Notes under the pieces: model-generated | Database searches by the model: none | What the model was told of the DNA's origin: nothing | What the model saw: only the letters and a program-made list of their open reading frames with translations | Position numbers and translations under genes: made by a program | Part shown: in pieces, positions 48,870 to 59,873 of the stretch | Layout of the letters: every line of letters begins with the position of its first letter | Position numbering within the stretch: the first letter of the stretch is position 1 | Source of the DNA: JBGSMX01 sp963790405 | Lineage (GTDB): Bacteria > Actinomycetota > Coriobacteriia > Anaerosomatales > JAGXFU01 | Assembly: GCA_963790405.1 (NCBI GenBank) | Contig: CAWBOJ010000005.1 | Span: 1 to 64,000 of the forward strand | DNA: 64,000 nt | Direction: 5' to 3'

Positions 48870-49182
48870 ATGCAGGTCGGACTCGGAGCTTTCCTCGCGC
48901 TTGCCGCGGTGCTGTTCTCGCTCGGACTCTACGGCGCGGTCTCGAAGCGCAGTGCGGTCGATGGTGCTCATGTCGCTCGAGGTCATGGCGGTGGCCGTGA
49001 ATCTCAACATGGTTGCTCTGTCGCGGTGGGTCACTCCCGAGGCGATGACCGGGCAGTTCTTCGCGATGTTCACGATGGTCGTCTCGGCCGCCGAGATCGG
49101 ACTCGGTCTCGCGCTCGTGCTCGCCATCTACCGTCGTTCGCGTTCGATCGAGCTGTCCACGATGGAGAGGCTGAAGGGGTAG
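48870..49182 (+). CDS. nuoK: NADH-quinone oxidoreductase subunit K
   Basis: A 103-residue three-helix subunit. VLMSLEVMAVAVNLNMVALS and FTMVVSAAEIGLGLALVLAI carry the conserved glutamates used in proton transfer. One extra base near 48962 is corrected. ATG immediately follows the nuoJ stop. Confidence 0.9.
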
Positions 49183-49185
49183 CGC

Positions 49186-51124
49186 GTGGACTACGTCATC
49201 GCCATACCGCTGCTTCCCGCCGCAGCGTTCGTCGTGCTGGCGCCGATGTCGCGCGCGTTGCGCAACAAGGCGCGTCTGGACCTGGCGGTTGCGGCCATCC
49301 TCGGCAGTCTCGCGCTGTCCGTGGTCGCGTTCGCGACCATATGGGCCGGAGTCGGCGGGCGCCGCATGGGCCGGTCTCCATGCACGATGACGCTCGCCGA
49401 GATCGGCCGGCAAGCCGCTCGAACTCGGCCTGCAGCTCGATCCGATCGCGGGCGTGATGCTGCTCGTCGTGACGATCGTGGGCGCGTGCGTGCAGGTCTA
49501 CTCGCTCGGCTACATGCACCGCGATGAGCGCGTGGGCTGGTACTACGCCGTGCTGTCGCTGTTCACTGCGGCCATGCTCACGCTCGTGCTCGCGAGCAAC
49601 TTCCTGCTGCTCTATCTGGCGTGGGAGGTCATGGGGCTGTGCTCGTATCTGCTCATCGGCTTCTGGCACGAGCAGGAGGCCCCGCGCCGCGCGCGATGAA
49701 GGCGTTCCTCACCACGCGCGTCGGCGACGTCGGTTTCGCGATCGGTCTGTTCGCGATGTGGACGACGGTGGGCTCGTTCGCATTCGCCGACGTGCTCTCG
49801 TTCGACTGGACTGCGCCCGCAGTTGGCGGCGCGGCCACAGTCGTGGCGCTCCTGCTGCTCTTCGGCGCGATGGGCAAGTCGGCTCAGGTGCCGCTGCACG
49901 TGTGGCTGCCCGATGCGATGGCCGGTCCGACGCCGGCCTCGGCGCTCATCCATGCGGCGACGATGGTCGCGGCCGGCGTCTATCTGGTGGGCCGCGCACT
50001 TCCCGATCTTCGAGGCGAGCGGAGTCGCGCATGACGGTCACGATGTTCGTCGGTGCGGTGACCGCGCTGGTGGGCGGACTGCTCGCGATGGTGCAGCACG
50101 ACATCAAGAAGGTGCTGGCGTACTCGACGATCTCCCAGCTCGGCTACATGTTCATCGCGCTCGGCGCTGGAGGGCTCGTCGCGGGCTTCTACCACCTGGT
50201 CACGCATGCGTTCTTCAAGTCGCTGCTGTTCCTCGGCGCAGGCGTGATCATCCACGCGTATCACACGCAAGACATGCGCGAGATGGGCGGTCTTGCCCGC
50301 AAGCTTCCGTGGACGACCGCGACGTTCACGATCGGTTCGCTCGCGCTGGCGGGCGTGTTCCCGTTCTCGGGCTTCTGGTCCAAAGACGAGATTCTCACGG
50401 TGCTGTGGCACGAGGATCACTACGTCGCGTGGGCAATCGCGCTTGCCGCTGCGTTCGTGACCGCCTTCTACGTGGCGCGGCTGTGGTTCCGTGTCTTCAC
50501 CGGGCCGCAGCAGAGCGAGGGACTTGCCGAGGGACACATGGAGATGATCGCGCCGATGGTGCGTGCTCGCCGCGATCACGGCGGCCATCGGCTTCTCCGG
50601 ACCGATGCTCGGCGAGTTCCTCGGCCATGAGATCCCGTGGCCGGATCCGGTGATGGCGCATCACGTCACTGAGCGTCGGCGGTGCGGGCATCGCGCTCGG
50701 CTGGTGGGCGTACGGCCGTCGCAGTGTCGTGCTCAACACGCGCTCGCTCAAGCAGCGCGCGGGCTACCTGTACGACATGCTGGCGCAGAAGCTCTACTTC
50801 GACCTCACCTACGAGTACTTCGTCATCCGGCCGTACCAGCGTCTCGCGACGTGCATTCGCTGACTTCGACCTCAAGCGCGATCGACGGGGTGGTGAACGG
50901 TGCCGCGACTGCGTGGCGTCTCACGGCGGCGGTCGGAGCGCTCGTTCGACGTGCGCGTCATCGACGGCGCGGTCAACGGGCTGCCGCGACGCACGCGTGC
51001 CGCGGGTGCGCGGGCGCGCACGATCCAGACGGGCAGGATCCAGACCTATCAGAGGCTCGCAGTGGGCGCGGTGGTCGCGCTCATGTTCGCGGGCGTGTTG
51101 CTGCTTGTCACGAAAGGGGCGTAA
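49186..51124 (+). CDS. nuoL: NADH-quinone oxidoreductase subunit L
   Basis: A large proton-pumping antiporter-like subunit of about 640 residues, cut by about eight indels. Recognisable: VYSLGYMHRDERVGWYYAVL, LLYLAWEVMGLCSYLLIGFW, GKSAQVPLHVWLPDAMAGPT, PASALIHAATMVAAGVYLVG, DIKKVLAYSTISQLGYMFIA and ALAGVFPFSGFWSKDEILTV. The C-terminal part with the long lateral helix is damaged but reaches the stop at 51122. The GTG follows nuoK by 3 bp. Confidence 0.88.
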
Positions 51125-51130
51125 GGCGTC

Positions 51131-52619
51131 ATGCCACTCCTGACGATCATCATCTTCCTGCCGCTTGTCGGTGCAGCGATCACGGCGCTGCTGCCTAAGC
51201 GTCGGCACCGAAGCTGCCGAGGATGGTGGCGCTGGTCTTCTGCGCTCGCCGACCTCGGCTTCGCGGTCTGGGCGCTGCTGCGCTTCGACGTGGGCGGCGG
51301 CTACCAGTTCCAGGAGAAGCTCGCGTGGGTGCCGCGAGGCGGGCATCAACTACTTCCTTGCCGTCGACGGCATCTCGATCGCCGCTGCTCGCGCTCTCGG
51401 CGCTGCTCACCGTGCTCGCGATCGTCGCGTCGTGGAAGATCGACAACAAGCCCGCGTTCTACTTCGCGATGATCCTGCTGCTCGCGGTGGGCATGAACGG
51501 CGTGTTCTGCGCGCTCGACTTCGTGCTCTTCTACGTGTTCTGGGAGCTCGTGCTCGTGCCCGATGTACTTCCTGATCGCGATGTGGGGCGGACCGCGCCG
51601 CGAGTACGCCTCGATCAAGTTCTTCCTCTACACGCTGTTCGGCTCGGTGTTCATGCTCGTCGGCATCCTCGCGCTCTACCTGCACCCGCAGGGCGGCACG
51701 TTCGACATGCTCAAGCTGGCCGAGGCAGGTGCGTCCGGGCTGCTGCCGCTCGGCTTCCAGTGGTGGGTGTTTGCGGCGCGTTCTTCCTCGGCTTTGCGGT
51801 GAAGGTGCCGGTCTGGCCGCTGCACACCTGGCTACCTGACGCACACGTCGAGGCGCCGACCGCGGGTTCTGTGCTGCTCGCCGGCATCATGCTCAAGATG
51901 GGGACCTACGGCTTCATCCGAATCTCGCTGCCGATGCTGCCGGACGCCGCGCGCAATCGTGGTCGTGGTTCATCGCGTTGCTCGCGGCGATATCGATCGT
52001 CTACGGTGCCGCGGTCGCGTTCGCTCAGACCGACCTCAAGAAGCTCGTCGCGTACTCATCCGTGTCCCACATGGGCTTCGTGATGCTCGGCATTGCTTCG
52101 ATGACGGCTGCGGGCATCAACGGCGCGGTCACGGTCATGGTCGCTCACGGTCTGATCACCGGCATGATGTTCCTGCTGGTCGGGCATGGTCTACGAGCGC
52201 ACGCACACGCGGGTGATCGCCGAGGTCTCCGGCGTGTCCAAGGCGGCGCCCGTCGCCGGCGGTTTGCTGGCCTTCGCGGCGTTCGCCTCGCTCGGCCTGC
52301 CCGGTCTCGCAGGTTTCCCCGGCGAGTTCCTCTCGCTTCTCGGTGCGTGGCAGTCGGACATGGCGAAGGGCTACGTGATCGTCGTCCGCTGTGGGCGTGC
52401 TGCTCGCCGCCGCCTACATGCTGTGGATGGTGCAGCGCGTCGTTCTCGGCGAGCCGAGCAAAGCGGTTGCGTCGATCGCGGACCTGAGCGCCCGCGAGAT
52501 CGGCCTGCTCGTGCCGCTGATCGCGCTCACTCGTGGGCATCGGTGTGTACTGGTCGGCGCTGCTGCGCTTCGTCGATCCTGCGGTGACGACGATGCTCGC
52601 CGCCATGGGAGCGATGTAG
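51131..52619 (+). CDS. nuoM: NADH-quinone oxidoreductase subunit M
   Basis: A membrane antiporter-like subunit of about 495 residues, cut by about ten indels. Segments include PLLTIIIFLPLVGAAITALL, FYVFWELVLVPMYFLIAMWG, KVPVWPLHTWLPDAHVEAPT, GSVLLAGIMLKMGTYGFIRI, QTDLKKLVAYSSVSHMGFVM and GLPGLAGFPGEFLSLLGAWQ. It pumps protons in the distal arm. The next ATG follows its stop directly. Confidence 0.88.
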
Positions 52620-54038
52620 ATGACGGGATACTGGCAGCTGCTTCCCGAGGTGCTCGTACTGCTCGGGGCGTCTCGTGGCCCTGTTCGGTGAGTTCGTTCC
52701 GGGACGCGATCCGGAACGGCGCTTCTCGGCGCGGCGCTGTCGCTGTCAGCTGCGGTCGTGGCGCTACAGGTACCGCTCGGAGGCACGCTGTTCGGCGGGA
52801 TGCTCACCTTCGATGAGCCAGCCGCGTTTCATCCGCGTCGGAGTCGCCGCGCTCACCGGCGCTGTGGCTGCTGTGGGTGTCGGGCGAGAGGTATCGCCGA
52901 TCGAGCGATCTCGCGATGCTGTCGCGCTTGCGATGTTCTCGGCCGTGGGCGGCATGCTGCTGGCCTCGGCGACCGACCTCATCACGATGTACATGGCGCT
53001 CGAGCTCTCCACGATGCCCGCGTACGTGCTCGTGGGATATCGCACGCGCGATGTGAGCGGTCTCGAAGGCGCGCTCAAGTACTTCCTGCTCTCGCTGCTG
53101 ACGAGCCTCATCATGCTGTACGGCATGTCGTTTCTGTACGGGCTGTCCGGATCGACCGCGCTGGCCGATATCAGCCTTGCGGGCACCGGCGCGCTCGGTC
53201 TGGTCGCCGCGCTGCTCACGACCGTGGGCCTGCTGGCGAAGCTCTCTGCAGCGCCGTTCCACTTCTGGGCGCCGGATGCGTACGCGGGTGCCCCGGCTTC
53301 GACAGTCGCGTTCGTCTCGACGGTGCCCAAGATCGCGGGCGCGGCGATTCTCGTGCGCCTGACAGCGGTCATGCTGCCCGGCCAGCCCTCGCTCGCGTGG
53401 ATGCTGCTGCTGGTGGCGAGCGCATCGATGCTGCTGGGCAACCTCGCGGCGCTTCCGCAAAGCGACACGCGTCGGCTCATGGCCTACTCGGGCGTGGCGC
53501 ACACAGGCTATCTGCTGCTCGCGCTTTCGACCGGGACGCCGTACGGGTTCGGTGCCGTGCTGTTCTATGCGCTCGCCTACGCCGTTCCCTCGCTCGCAAT
53601 CATGCTGGTCGTTGCCGAGGAGGGCGATGCGCTCACCGACCTCGCGGGTCTTGCGACGCGCCGTCCGGCGACCGCGTGGGCGATGGTGCGTGTGGCTGCT
53701 CTCGCTCATCGGTATCCCGCCGCTCGCAGGGTTCTTCGGCAAGCTGTACCTGTTCGGGTCCGCAATCGATACGGCGCGCGGCTCGTGGTCGACAGGCGTG
53801 GTCGTTCTCGCAGTCGTGATGAGCGTGGTTTCGGCCGGCTACTACTTCCGAATCGTGCGCGAGATGTTCTTCGCCGGGACGCCCGTCGAAGATTCTGCCG
53901 AGGAGCCCTCATCTGCGTCCGCACTCCCGCCTTCGATCGCGGCGAGTGCCGCCATCGCCATCGCGGCCGTCACAACTGTCGCGATCGGCATCGGAGCGTC
54001 TCCGTCTGCTTGCTGCGCTTGGCTTCGCGCGACCTTAG
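52620..54038 (+). CDS. nuoN: NADH-quinone oxidoreductase subunit N
   Basis: A membrane antiporter-like subunit of about 470 residues, about six indels. ATDLITMYMALELSTMPAYV, LVGYRTRDVSGLEGALKYFL, LAKLSAAPFHFWAPDAYAGA, SDTRRLMAYSGVAHTGYLLL and LIGIPPLAGFFGKLYLFGSA are diagnostic. The stop at 54036 follows an extra T near 54011. It ends the operon; no nuoE, F or G is present in the window. Confidence 0.88.
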
Positions 54039-54126
54039 GCTGTCGCGTCTGCTGGCGGGACTGGCTCCTGTGTGGTCATCGTGTGGACTTCCCGAGTTCG
54101 GCGCGATGTCTGCTGGTAGCCACGGG

Positions 54127-54132
54127 TATACT
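54127..54132 (+). promoter_or_regulatory. Candidate -10 element for htrA
   Basis: TATACT 49 bases before the HtrA start is a good -10; a convincing -35 is not visible 17 bases upstream. It is the best promoter candidate in the 142-bp spacer after nuoN. Confidence 0.3.
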
Positions 54133-54180
54133 CGTTGACGTTGCTCGAGAAGCGGACACGCGAGTTCCCTGAGGTGAGAG

Positions 54181-55544
54181 ATGTTCGACGACCAGACACC
54201 AGACGGTGCCGAGCCGATGGCTGACAATCCAGTGGATCCAACGCTGCCCGAGCCGCCGGCTGCCGCACCTGCGCTCGAGCCCGAGCCGCCGGCTGCCGAA
54301 CCTGTGTCCGAGCCCACCTACGAGGTCGTGACCGGTGAGCTGCCTGTGTGCGACTACACCGGGGATCCGACAGACGAACCTTGCGAGGAGCCGGCGACCG
54401 TCAGGCGCTGGTCCAGTGCGGCTGTCATCACTTCGGCGGCCATAGGCTCGGTCGTGGGCGGACTGCTCGTGGCCGCCGGACTCGTGTGGGCGCTCGGCAT
54501 GTGGCCGGGAGTGCGAGCCGCTCACGAAGGCGGATCTCGGTCCGCGGCCGTCGGACGTGAACGTGGTTGCTTCCGACAACGTCAACACCGCGGTTGCGGT
54601 CGCCTCGAAGGCGACTCCGTCGGTGGTCAACGTCGCCTTGGAGCAGCAAGCATACAATCCGTTCACGGGAGTGACCCAGCTTGCCGACGTAGGCAACGGC
54701 AGCGGCGTGATCATCCGCGAAGACGGCTACATTCTCACGAACAACCACGTGGTCGAAGGGGCCGATCGCATCATCGTCACGGTCGGCGTTGACGATGTCG
54801 AGGCCGAGGTCGTCGGACGCGACCCATCGACTGACCTGGCGGTTCTCAAGATCTCGGGCACGGGCTACCCTGCCATCGAGGTCGGCTCCTCGGCGAGTCT
54901 CGAGGTCGGGCCAGTTCGTGGTTGCTGTCGGCAGCCCGTTCGGACTCGAGAAGACGGTCACCTCGGGCATCATCTCGGCACTGCAGCGGACGAGTTTCGC
55001 CGAGAGTGCCACCGATATCACGGCGTACACGAACCTGATTCAGACCGATGCGGCCATCAACCCGGGCAACTCCGGTGGTGCGCTCGTCGATCAGAAAGGC
55101 ATGCTCATCGGAGTGAACACGCTCATCCAGTCACCTTCGGGCAGCGTCGGGGCGCCGCAATCGGCGGGTATCGGCTTCGCCATCCCGGTTGATTTCGCCA
55201 TGAGCGTGGCCAACCAGCTCATCGAAACCGGAGTCGCGACACACCCCTACATCGGCATCCGTGCGGTCACCATCGACGAGGCGCTCGCCGCTCAGTTCGC
55301 GCTTCCCATAGCGCGCGGTGCGCTGGTGCAGTTCGTGGAACCCGGTTCTCCTGCCGAGACGGGCGGGATCGAGCGTGGCGACATCGTCGTCAGCATCGGT
55401 GATCGTGAGATCACGAGCATCGAGGATGTCTATGGGGCGGTGCGCGCTTTCGCCATCGGCGACTCTGTCGAGGTGGTCGTCTTGCGAGCCGACACACGCC
55501 GCACGTTCGATGTGACGCTCGGCTCCGACGCCCAGCGGCCCTGA
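54181..55544 (+). CDS. HtrA/DegP-like membrane-anchored serine protease
   Basis: A 453-residue trypsin-like protease with PDZ domain. An acidic Pro-rich cytosolic region (about 80 residues) precedes a transmembrane helix (SAAVITSAAIGSVVGGLLVA). The catalytic triad is visible: His in YILTNNHVVEGADRIIV, Asp in DPSTDLAVLKISG, Ser in NPGNSGGALVDQKGMLIGVN. The PDZ domain covers YIGIRAVTIDEALAAQF to GDSVEVVVLRADTRR. Two extra bases (near 54535 and 54912) are corrected. It degrades or refolds misfolded exported proteins. Confidence 0.9.
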
Positions 55545-55546
55545 AG

Positions 55547-56012
55547 ATGCGCATCACGATCCTCGCAGTCGGCAAGCTCAAGGAGCCGCACTGGCGTCAT
55601 GCTGCCGACGAGTACCTCAAGCGCCTGGGACCCTACGCCACGGTCGAAATCGTTGAAGTCCCCGATCGCGATGTCTCTCGTGATGAGTCACGCGCACTGG
55701 CCGAGGAGGGCCAGGCGCTGCTGCAAGGCCGTGCCCGACAGCGCCCGTGTGATCGCCCTCGATATCAGCGGCACGTCGCGCTCCTCGGAAGGATTCGCCG
55801 AGCACATCTCGAAGCTCACGGTGGAGGGTACGAGCCACTTCGTGTTCGTGGTGGGAGGGGCTGCGGGTCTGGACGCTTCGGTATTGGAGCGTGTCGACGA
55901 GCGGCTCTCGCTCGGACCCATGACACTGCCTCACCAGCTCGCGCGAGTCGTGCTGCTCGAGCAGATCTACCGCTTGTTTCGCATCATGCGCAACGAGCCG
56001 TACCACCGCTAG
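55547..56012 (+). CDS. rlmH: 23S rRNA pseudouridine-1915 N3-methyltransferase
   Basis: A 154-residue SPOUT methyltransferase. MRITILAVGKLKEPHWRHAA, EYLKRLGPYATVEIVEV, VIALDISGTSRSSEGFAEHI, FVVGGAAGLD and PHQLARVVLLEQIYRLFRIM, ending EPYHR, match RlmH to the end. One extra base near 55727 is corrected. It is 2 bp after htrA, probably co-transcribed. Confidence 0.92.
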
Positions 56013-56047
56013 GCCAGGCCGCGCCCTGCGGCGAGAGGTTGGACACG

Positions 56048-56275
56048 TTGAGCGAGTGCGAGTGTTTGGCGACCTGCCCGTTTTTCCTGGAGCGCATGTC
56101 GAACATGCCGAACGTGACTGCGCTGCTCGTCGATCGCTACTGTCGCTCCCACTGGGAGACGTGCGCGCGCCATCGCGTGTTCGTGGAGTTCGGGCGAGAT
56201 GCCGTTCCCGCGGACCTGTTCCCCGATCAGGACCTGATCGCCGAGGAGATCTTGATGGGACTCCGCGCGGACTGA
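56048..56275 (+). CDS. Small Cys-rich protein of unknown function
   Basis: A 75-residue protein from TTG 56048. It reads SECECLATCPFFLERMSNMP, NVTALLVDRYCRSHWETCAR, HRVFVEFGRDAVPADLFPDQ. The CPFF..M..MP, YC..(4-5)CAR and VPADLFP blocks recur in small proteins of many bacteria, as I recall them, with unknown function. Six cysteines in the first half suggest metal or iron-sulfur binding. AGAGG upstream supports translation. It lies between rlmH and argS. Confidence 0.55.
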   Translation: MSECECLATCPFFLERMSNMPNVTALLVDRYCRSHWETCARHRVFVEFGRDAVPADLFPDQDLIAEEILMGLRAD

Positions 56276-56379
56276 GCACGGTCCGTCTCCCGTCGGCGCG
56301 TCGCGTTGCCGCACGACAGACGCAGCGGTATCCTGTGACTTCCGCACGCACGGTTCGCGAGTCGAGGAGACGCACCTTC

Positions 56380-58105
56380 GTGAGAGAGACCCTGGCCTCA
56401 CTGTTTCAAGACGCTTTGCGCTCCGCGTGCGATGCGGGGGAGCTGTCGCTCGCAGAGCTTCCCGAGCCGCACCTCGAGCGTCCACGCGATCCGAGTCACG
56501 GTGACTGGGCCACAAACGTTGCGATGCAGTCTGCCAAGGCCGCGAAGATGAATCCTCGGCAGATAGCCGAGACGATCGCAGCACGCATCAAGGACCATGC
56601 GGACATCGAGTCCGTCGAGGTGGCTGGCCCCGGCTTCATCAACATCCGGCTTTCCGCGCACGCATTGCAGCGCGTGCTTGCGCGAGGCGCGCGAGAAAGG
56701 TCCCGACTTCGGTCGAAGCAACATCGGAGCGGGACAGAAGTGGCAGGTGGAGTTCGTCTCGGCCAATCCGGTCGGACCCATGCATGTCGGGCACGGTCGG
56801 TGGGCGGCGCTCGGTGACGCGTTGGCGCGCGTGCTCGAGCACACCGGCTACGAGGTGCAGCGCGAGTTCTACGTCAACGACGCCGGTGTTCAGATGGACA
56901 TCTTCGCCGCGAGTGTGGCGGCCCGCTATCTGGAGCTGTGCGGACAGACGATCGAGTTTCCCGAGAACGGCTACCAGGGCGGGTACATCATCGAGATCGC
57001 CCGCGAGATCCTCGAAGCGGAAGGCGATCACTGGGCCGATGCAGATGTGAACGCCGAGGAGCGCGAGGTCGCACTTCCGCGAGACGGCCTACGCGCAGGT
57101 GCTCGAACATCTCAAGTCACGTCTTGCACGGCATGGGCGTGGACTTCGACGTGTGGTTCTCCGAACGCACGCTGCACGAGCCCGGTCCCGATGGCGGGCC
57201 GACGCGAGGTCGAGGCGGCAATCGCCACCTTGCGAGAAGCCGGCTACATCTACGAACTCGACGGAGCCACGTGGTTCCGGTCGACGGATTTCGACGATGA
57301 CAAGGACCGCGTGCTGAAGAAGGCCGACGGCGACTACACGTACTTCGCGGCCGACATCGCGTACCACAAGGACAAGTTCGACCGCGGATTCGACTGCGTC
57401 ATCGACCTGTGGGGCGCCGACCATCACGGCTACATCAAGCGCATGGAGGCGGCGGTTGCCGCTCTCGGGCATCCCGGCAAGCTCACCGTCGTCATCGGCC
57501 AGCTCGTGAACCTGTTCCGGGGCGGCGAGGTCGTTCGCATGTCCAAGCGCACCGGCGAGATGGTGACGTTCGAGGAGCTTCTCGACGACGTGGGTGCCGA
57601 TGCGACCCGCTACTTCTTCTTGCGCCGCTCCACCGACCAGCCGCTCGACTTCGACATCCAGCTCGCCAAGGAGCAGAGCAACGACAACCCGGTGTACTAC
57701 GTGCAGTACGCACACGCGCGGATCTGCGCGATTCTGCGCAAGGGCGTGGGTGCGGAGACGGACGACATCGAGCGTGGACATCGCTGCAACCGCTCGCGAT
57801 CTGGTCCGCGAAGATGCGCACACCGAGCTGCTCGACGCCGACTCGGAGCTCGCGCTCATGCGCAAGCTCGCCGAGTTCGAAGAAGTCGTCGAGATCGCCG
57901 CACGTCAGCTCGCCCCGTTCAAGCTCACGCGCTACGCCGAGGATCTCGCTGCGGCGTTCCATCAGTTCTACACGCAGTGCCGCGTGGTCGATCCCGACGA
58001 GCCGGAACTCACGGCCGCGCGGCTCTACGCAGTGGATGCGACACGCATCGTCGCTTGCCGACCGTGCTTGGCCTGGTAGGGGTCAGCGCGCCGGATCGCA
58101 TGTAG
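56380..58105 (+). CDS. argS: Arginyl-tRNA synthetase
   Basis: A 572-residue class I synthetase after removal of seven single extra bases (near 56685, 57073, 57122, 57205, 57771, 58052 and 58060). EFVSANPVGPMHVGHGRWAA contains the HIGH motif (HVGH); VRMSKRTGEMVTFEELLDD is the KMSKS-like loop; YVQYAHARICAILRK and the C-terminal DALR domain ending VLGLVGVSAPDRM are typical. GTG 56380 has GAGGAGA upstream. It charges tRNA-Arg. The seven clean corrections in an essential gene are the best evidence that the indels are artefacts. Confidence 0.92.
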
Positions 58106-58135
58106 TTGACGTGCCCGAACGCCACCGTGTACCAT
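58106..58135 (+). promoter_or_regulatory. lysA promoter
   Basis: TTGACG (58106-58111) and TACCAT (58130-58135) are separated by 18 bp, a good sigma-70-type pair. The lysA start is 77 bases downstream. The leader has no recognisable lysine riboswitch core. Confidence 0.55.
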
Positions 58136-58212
58136 GCACTAAACCTTGCAATTAGTACCCACTAAGCGACCGAGAAGCCTAGCCTCGGCGAGAGAGCGAC
58201 GAGGAGGCCATC

Positions 58213-59583
58213 ATGGCAGGAAGACCCAGCTACTCCGCGACCGCCAGCGCAACCGGATCAGAAGACGGCCGCGGATCTTGCCTCCGTGCTTGCCCGTCAC
58301 CGCGAGGTCAAGGACGGCCACCTGTTGATCGGTGGCGTCGACACGGTCGAGCTCGCGCGCGAGGCCGGCACGGCGCTCTACGTCATGGACGAGCAGCACA
58401 TCCGCAACCAGCTTCGCGAGTACGTGAAGTGGACGCGCTACCACTGGCAGGATGTCGACGTCATCTACGCGGGCAAGGCGTTCCTCTCGCTGCAGATGGC
58501 GCGAATCGTCGCCGAGGAAGACTGCTCGTTGCTCTGCGCATCGGGCGGAGAGCTCGCATACGCCATGCGCGCGGGTTTCCCGATGGAGCGCGTCCAGGTC
58601 CACGGCAACAACAAGACCGACAACGAACTCGCGGAGTGCCTCGACGCCGGCGTCGGTCGCGTGGTCGTCGACTCCTTCTACGAGATGGAGCGCCTCTCGG
58701 CAATGGCCGAGGAGCGCGGTGTCACGCAGGCGATTCTGATCCGCGTCACGCCGGGCATCGAAGCCGACACGCACGACTTCATCCAGACCGGTCAAGAGGA
58801 CTCGAAGTTCGGGTTCGGGCTGGCCGAGGGACTCGCGATGCAGCGCGGTCAAGCGTGCGCTCGAGCTGCCGGGGATCGAGCTCGCGGGACTGCACATGCA
58901 CATCGGGTCGCAGATCTTCGCGCTGCAGAGCTTCTCGGCAGCTATCGAGGTCGCCGTCGACTTCATGCGCCAGATCCAGCGAGCGAGACCGGCTACGCGG
59001 TGCGCGAACTCGACACCGGCGGCGGGCTCGGCATCGCCTACGGCCTGCCCGACGAGCCCAGCACCGTGAAGGACTACGGCAAGGTCATCGTCGACGGCAT
59101 CAAGGAAGAGTGCGAGAAGCACGGCCTCGCCGGTGCCCAAGATGATGGTCGAGCCGGGCCGCTCGATCGTGGCCAACGCGGGCGTGACGCTGTACACGGT
59201 GGGTTCGATCAAGGAGATCCCGAACATCCGCACCTACGTGGCGGTCGACGGAGGCATGAGCGACAACATCCGCACGTCGCTCTACGACGCGCACTACGAG
59301 GCGATCATCGCCAACAAGGCCGACCAGCCGCGCGAGATGGTCGCGACCGTGGCGGGCAAGCACTGCGAGAGCGGGGACATCGTCGTGCACGACGCGCCGC
59401 TGCAGTGTCCCGAACCCGGCGACATCCTGTGCGTGTGCGCGACCGGTGCGTACTGCCAGTCGATGGCGAGCAACTACAACAAGCAGGTGCGGCCCGGCGT
59501 GGTCTTCGTGAACGACGGGCGAGTGGCGCTGGACGGTCAGGCGCGAGACCTACGACGATCTCATGCGCAACGACGTGGAGTAG
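58213..59583 (+). CDS. lysA: Diaminopimelate decarboxylase
   Basis: A 454-residue PLP enzyme (last step of lysine synthesis) after removal of six extra bases. YAGKAFLSLQMARIV carries the PLP lysine, HGNNKTDNEL and LHMHIGSQI the substrate side, LDTGGGLGIAYG the PLP phosphate loop, EPGRSIVANAG and CESGD the dimer-interface site. GAGGAGG precedes ATG 58213. It follows argS at a distance of 107 bp under its own promoter. Confidence 0.92.
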
Positions 59584-59606
59584 GGAGTTCTGCCGGTGCA
59601 CACCAT

Positions 59607-59633
59607 TGTGGAAACTGTGGATACTGTGGAAAA
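59607..59633 (+). repeat. Three tandem DnaA-box-like 9-mers
   Basis: TGTGGAAAC, TGTGGATAC and TGTGGAAAA follow each other without gaps in the 290-bp convergent space between lysA and the cytochrome gene. The middle one differs from the DnaA box TGTGGATAA at one position. The rest of the spacer (59634-59873) has a short CGCAC..GTGCG hairpin and no supported gene; TTGCAC at 59697 and TATTAT at 59718 resemble promoter boxes with a short 15-bp spacer. Confidence 0.5.
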
Positions 59634-59873
59634 CTGCAGGTCAGGGGCCGTTTATCGGAGATTCGCACCCGCTCGGCAGCAAGTCGCGCAGAAACCTTGC
59701 ACTTCTTGGGTTGCGCGTATTATCTGATTTGCGAGGCTCTTGAGACACCGGATGGGCACAGCCGCAAGGCGAAGGTTCGCTCGGTAGACCAGGGGCCTCG
59801 CACTTTGTCGTGCGACTGCCATCGCGGCCACTCCTCGTGACGGCGCGTCTCTTCCGGCGTTGACCGATTCCAA

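Noticed and set aside
58136..58212. Lysine riboswitch upstream of lysA
   Set aside because: The leader is only 77 bases and lacks the conserved lysine-binding core.
59584..59873. Replication origin
   Set aside because: There are three DnaA-like boxes but no AT-rich unwinding region and no dnaA, dnaN or rpmH nearby.
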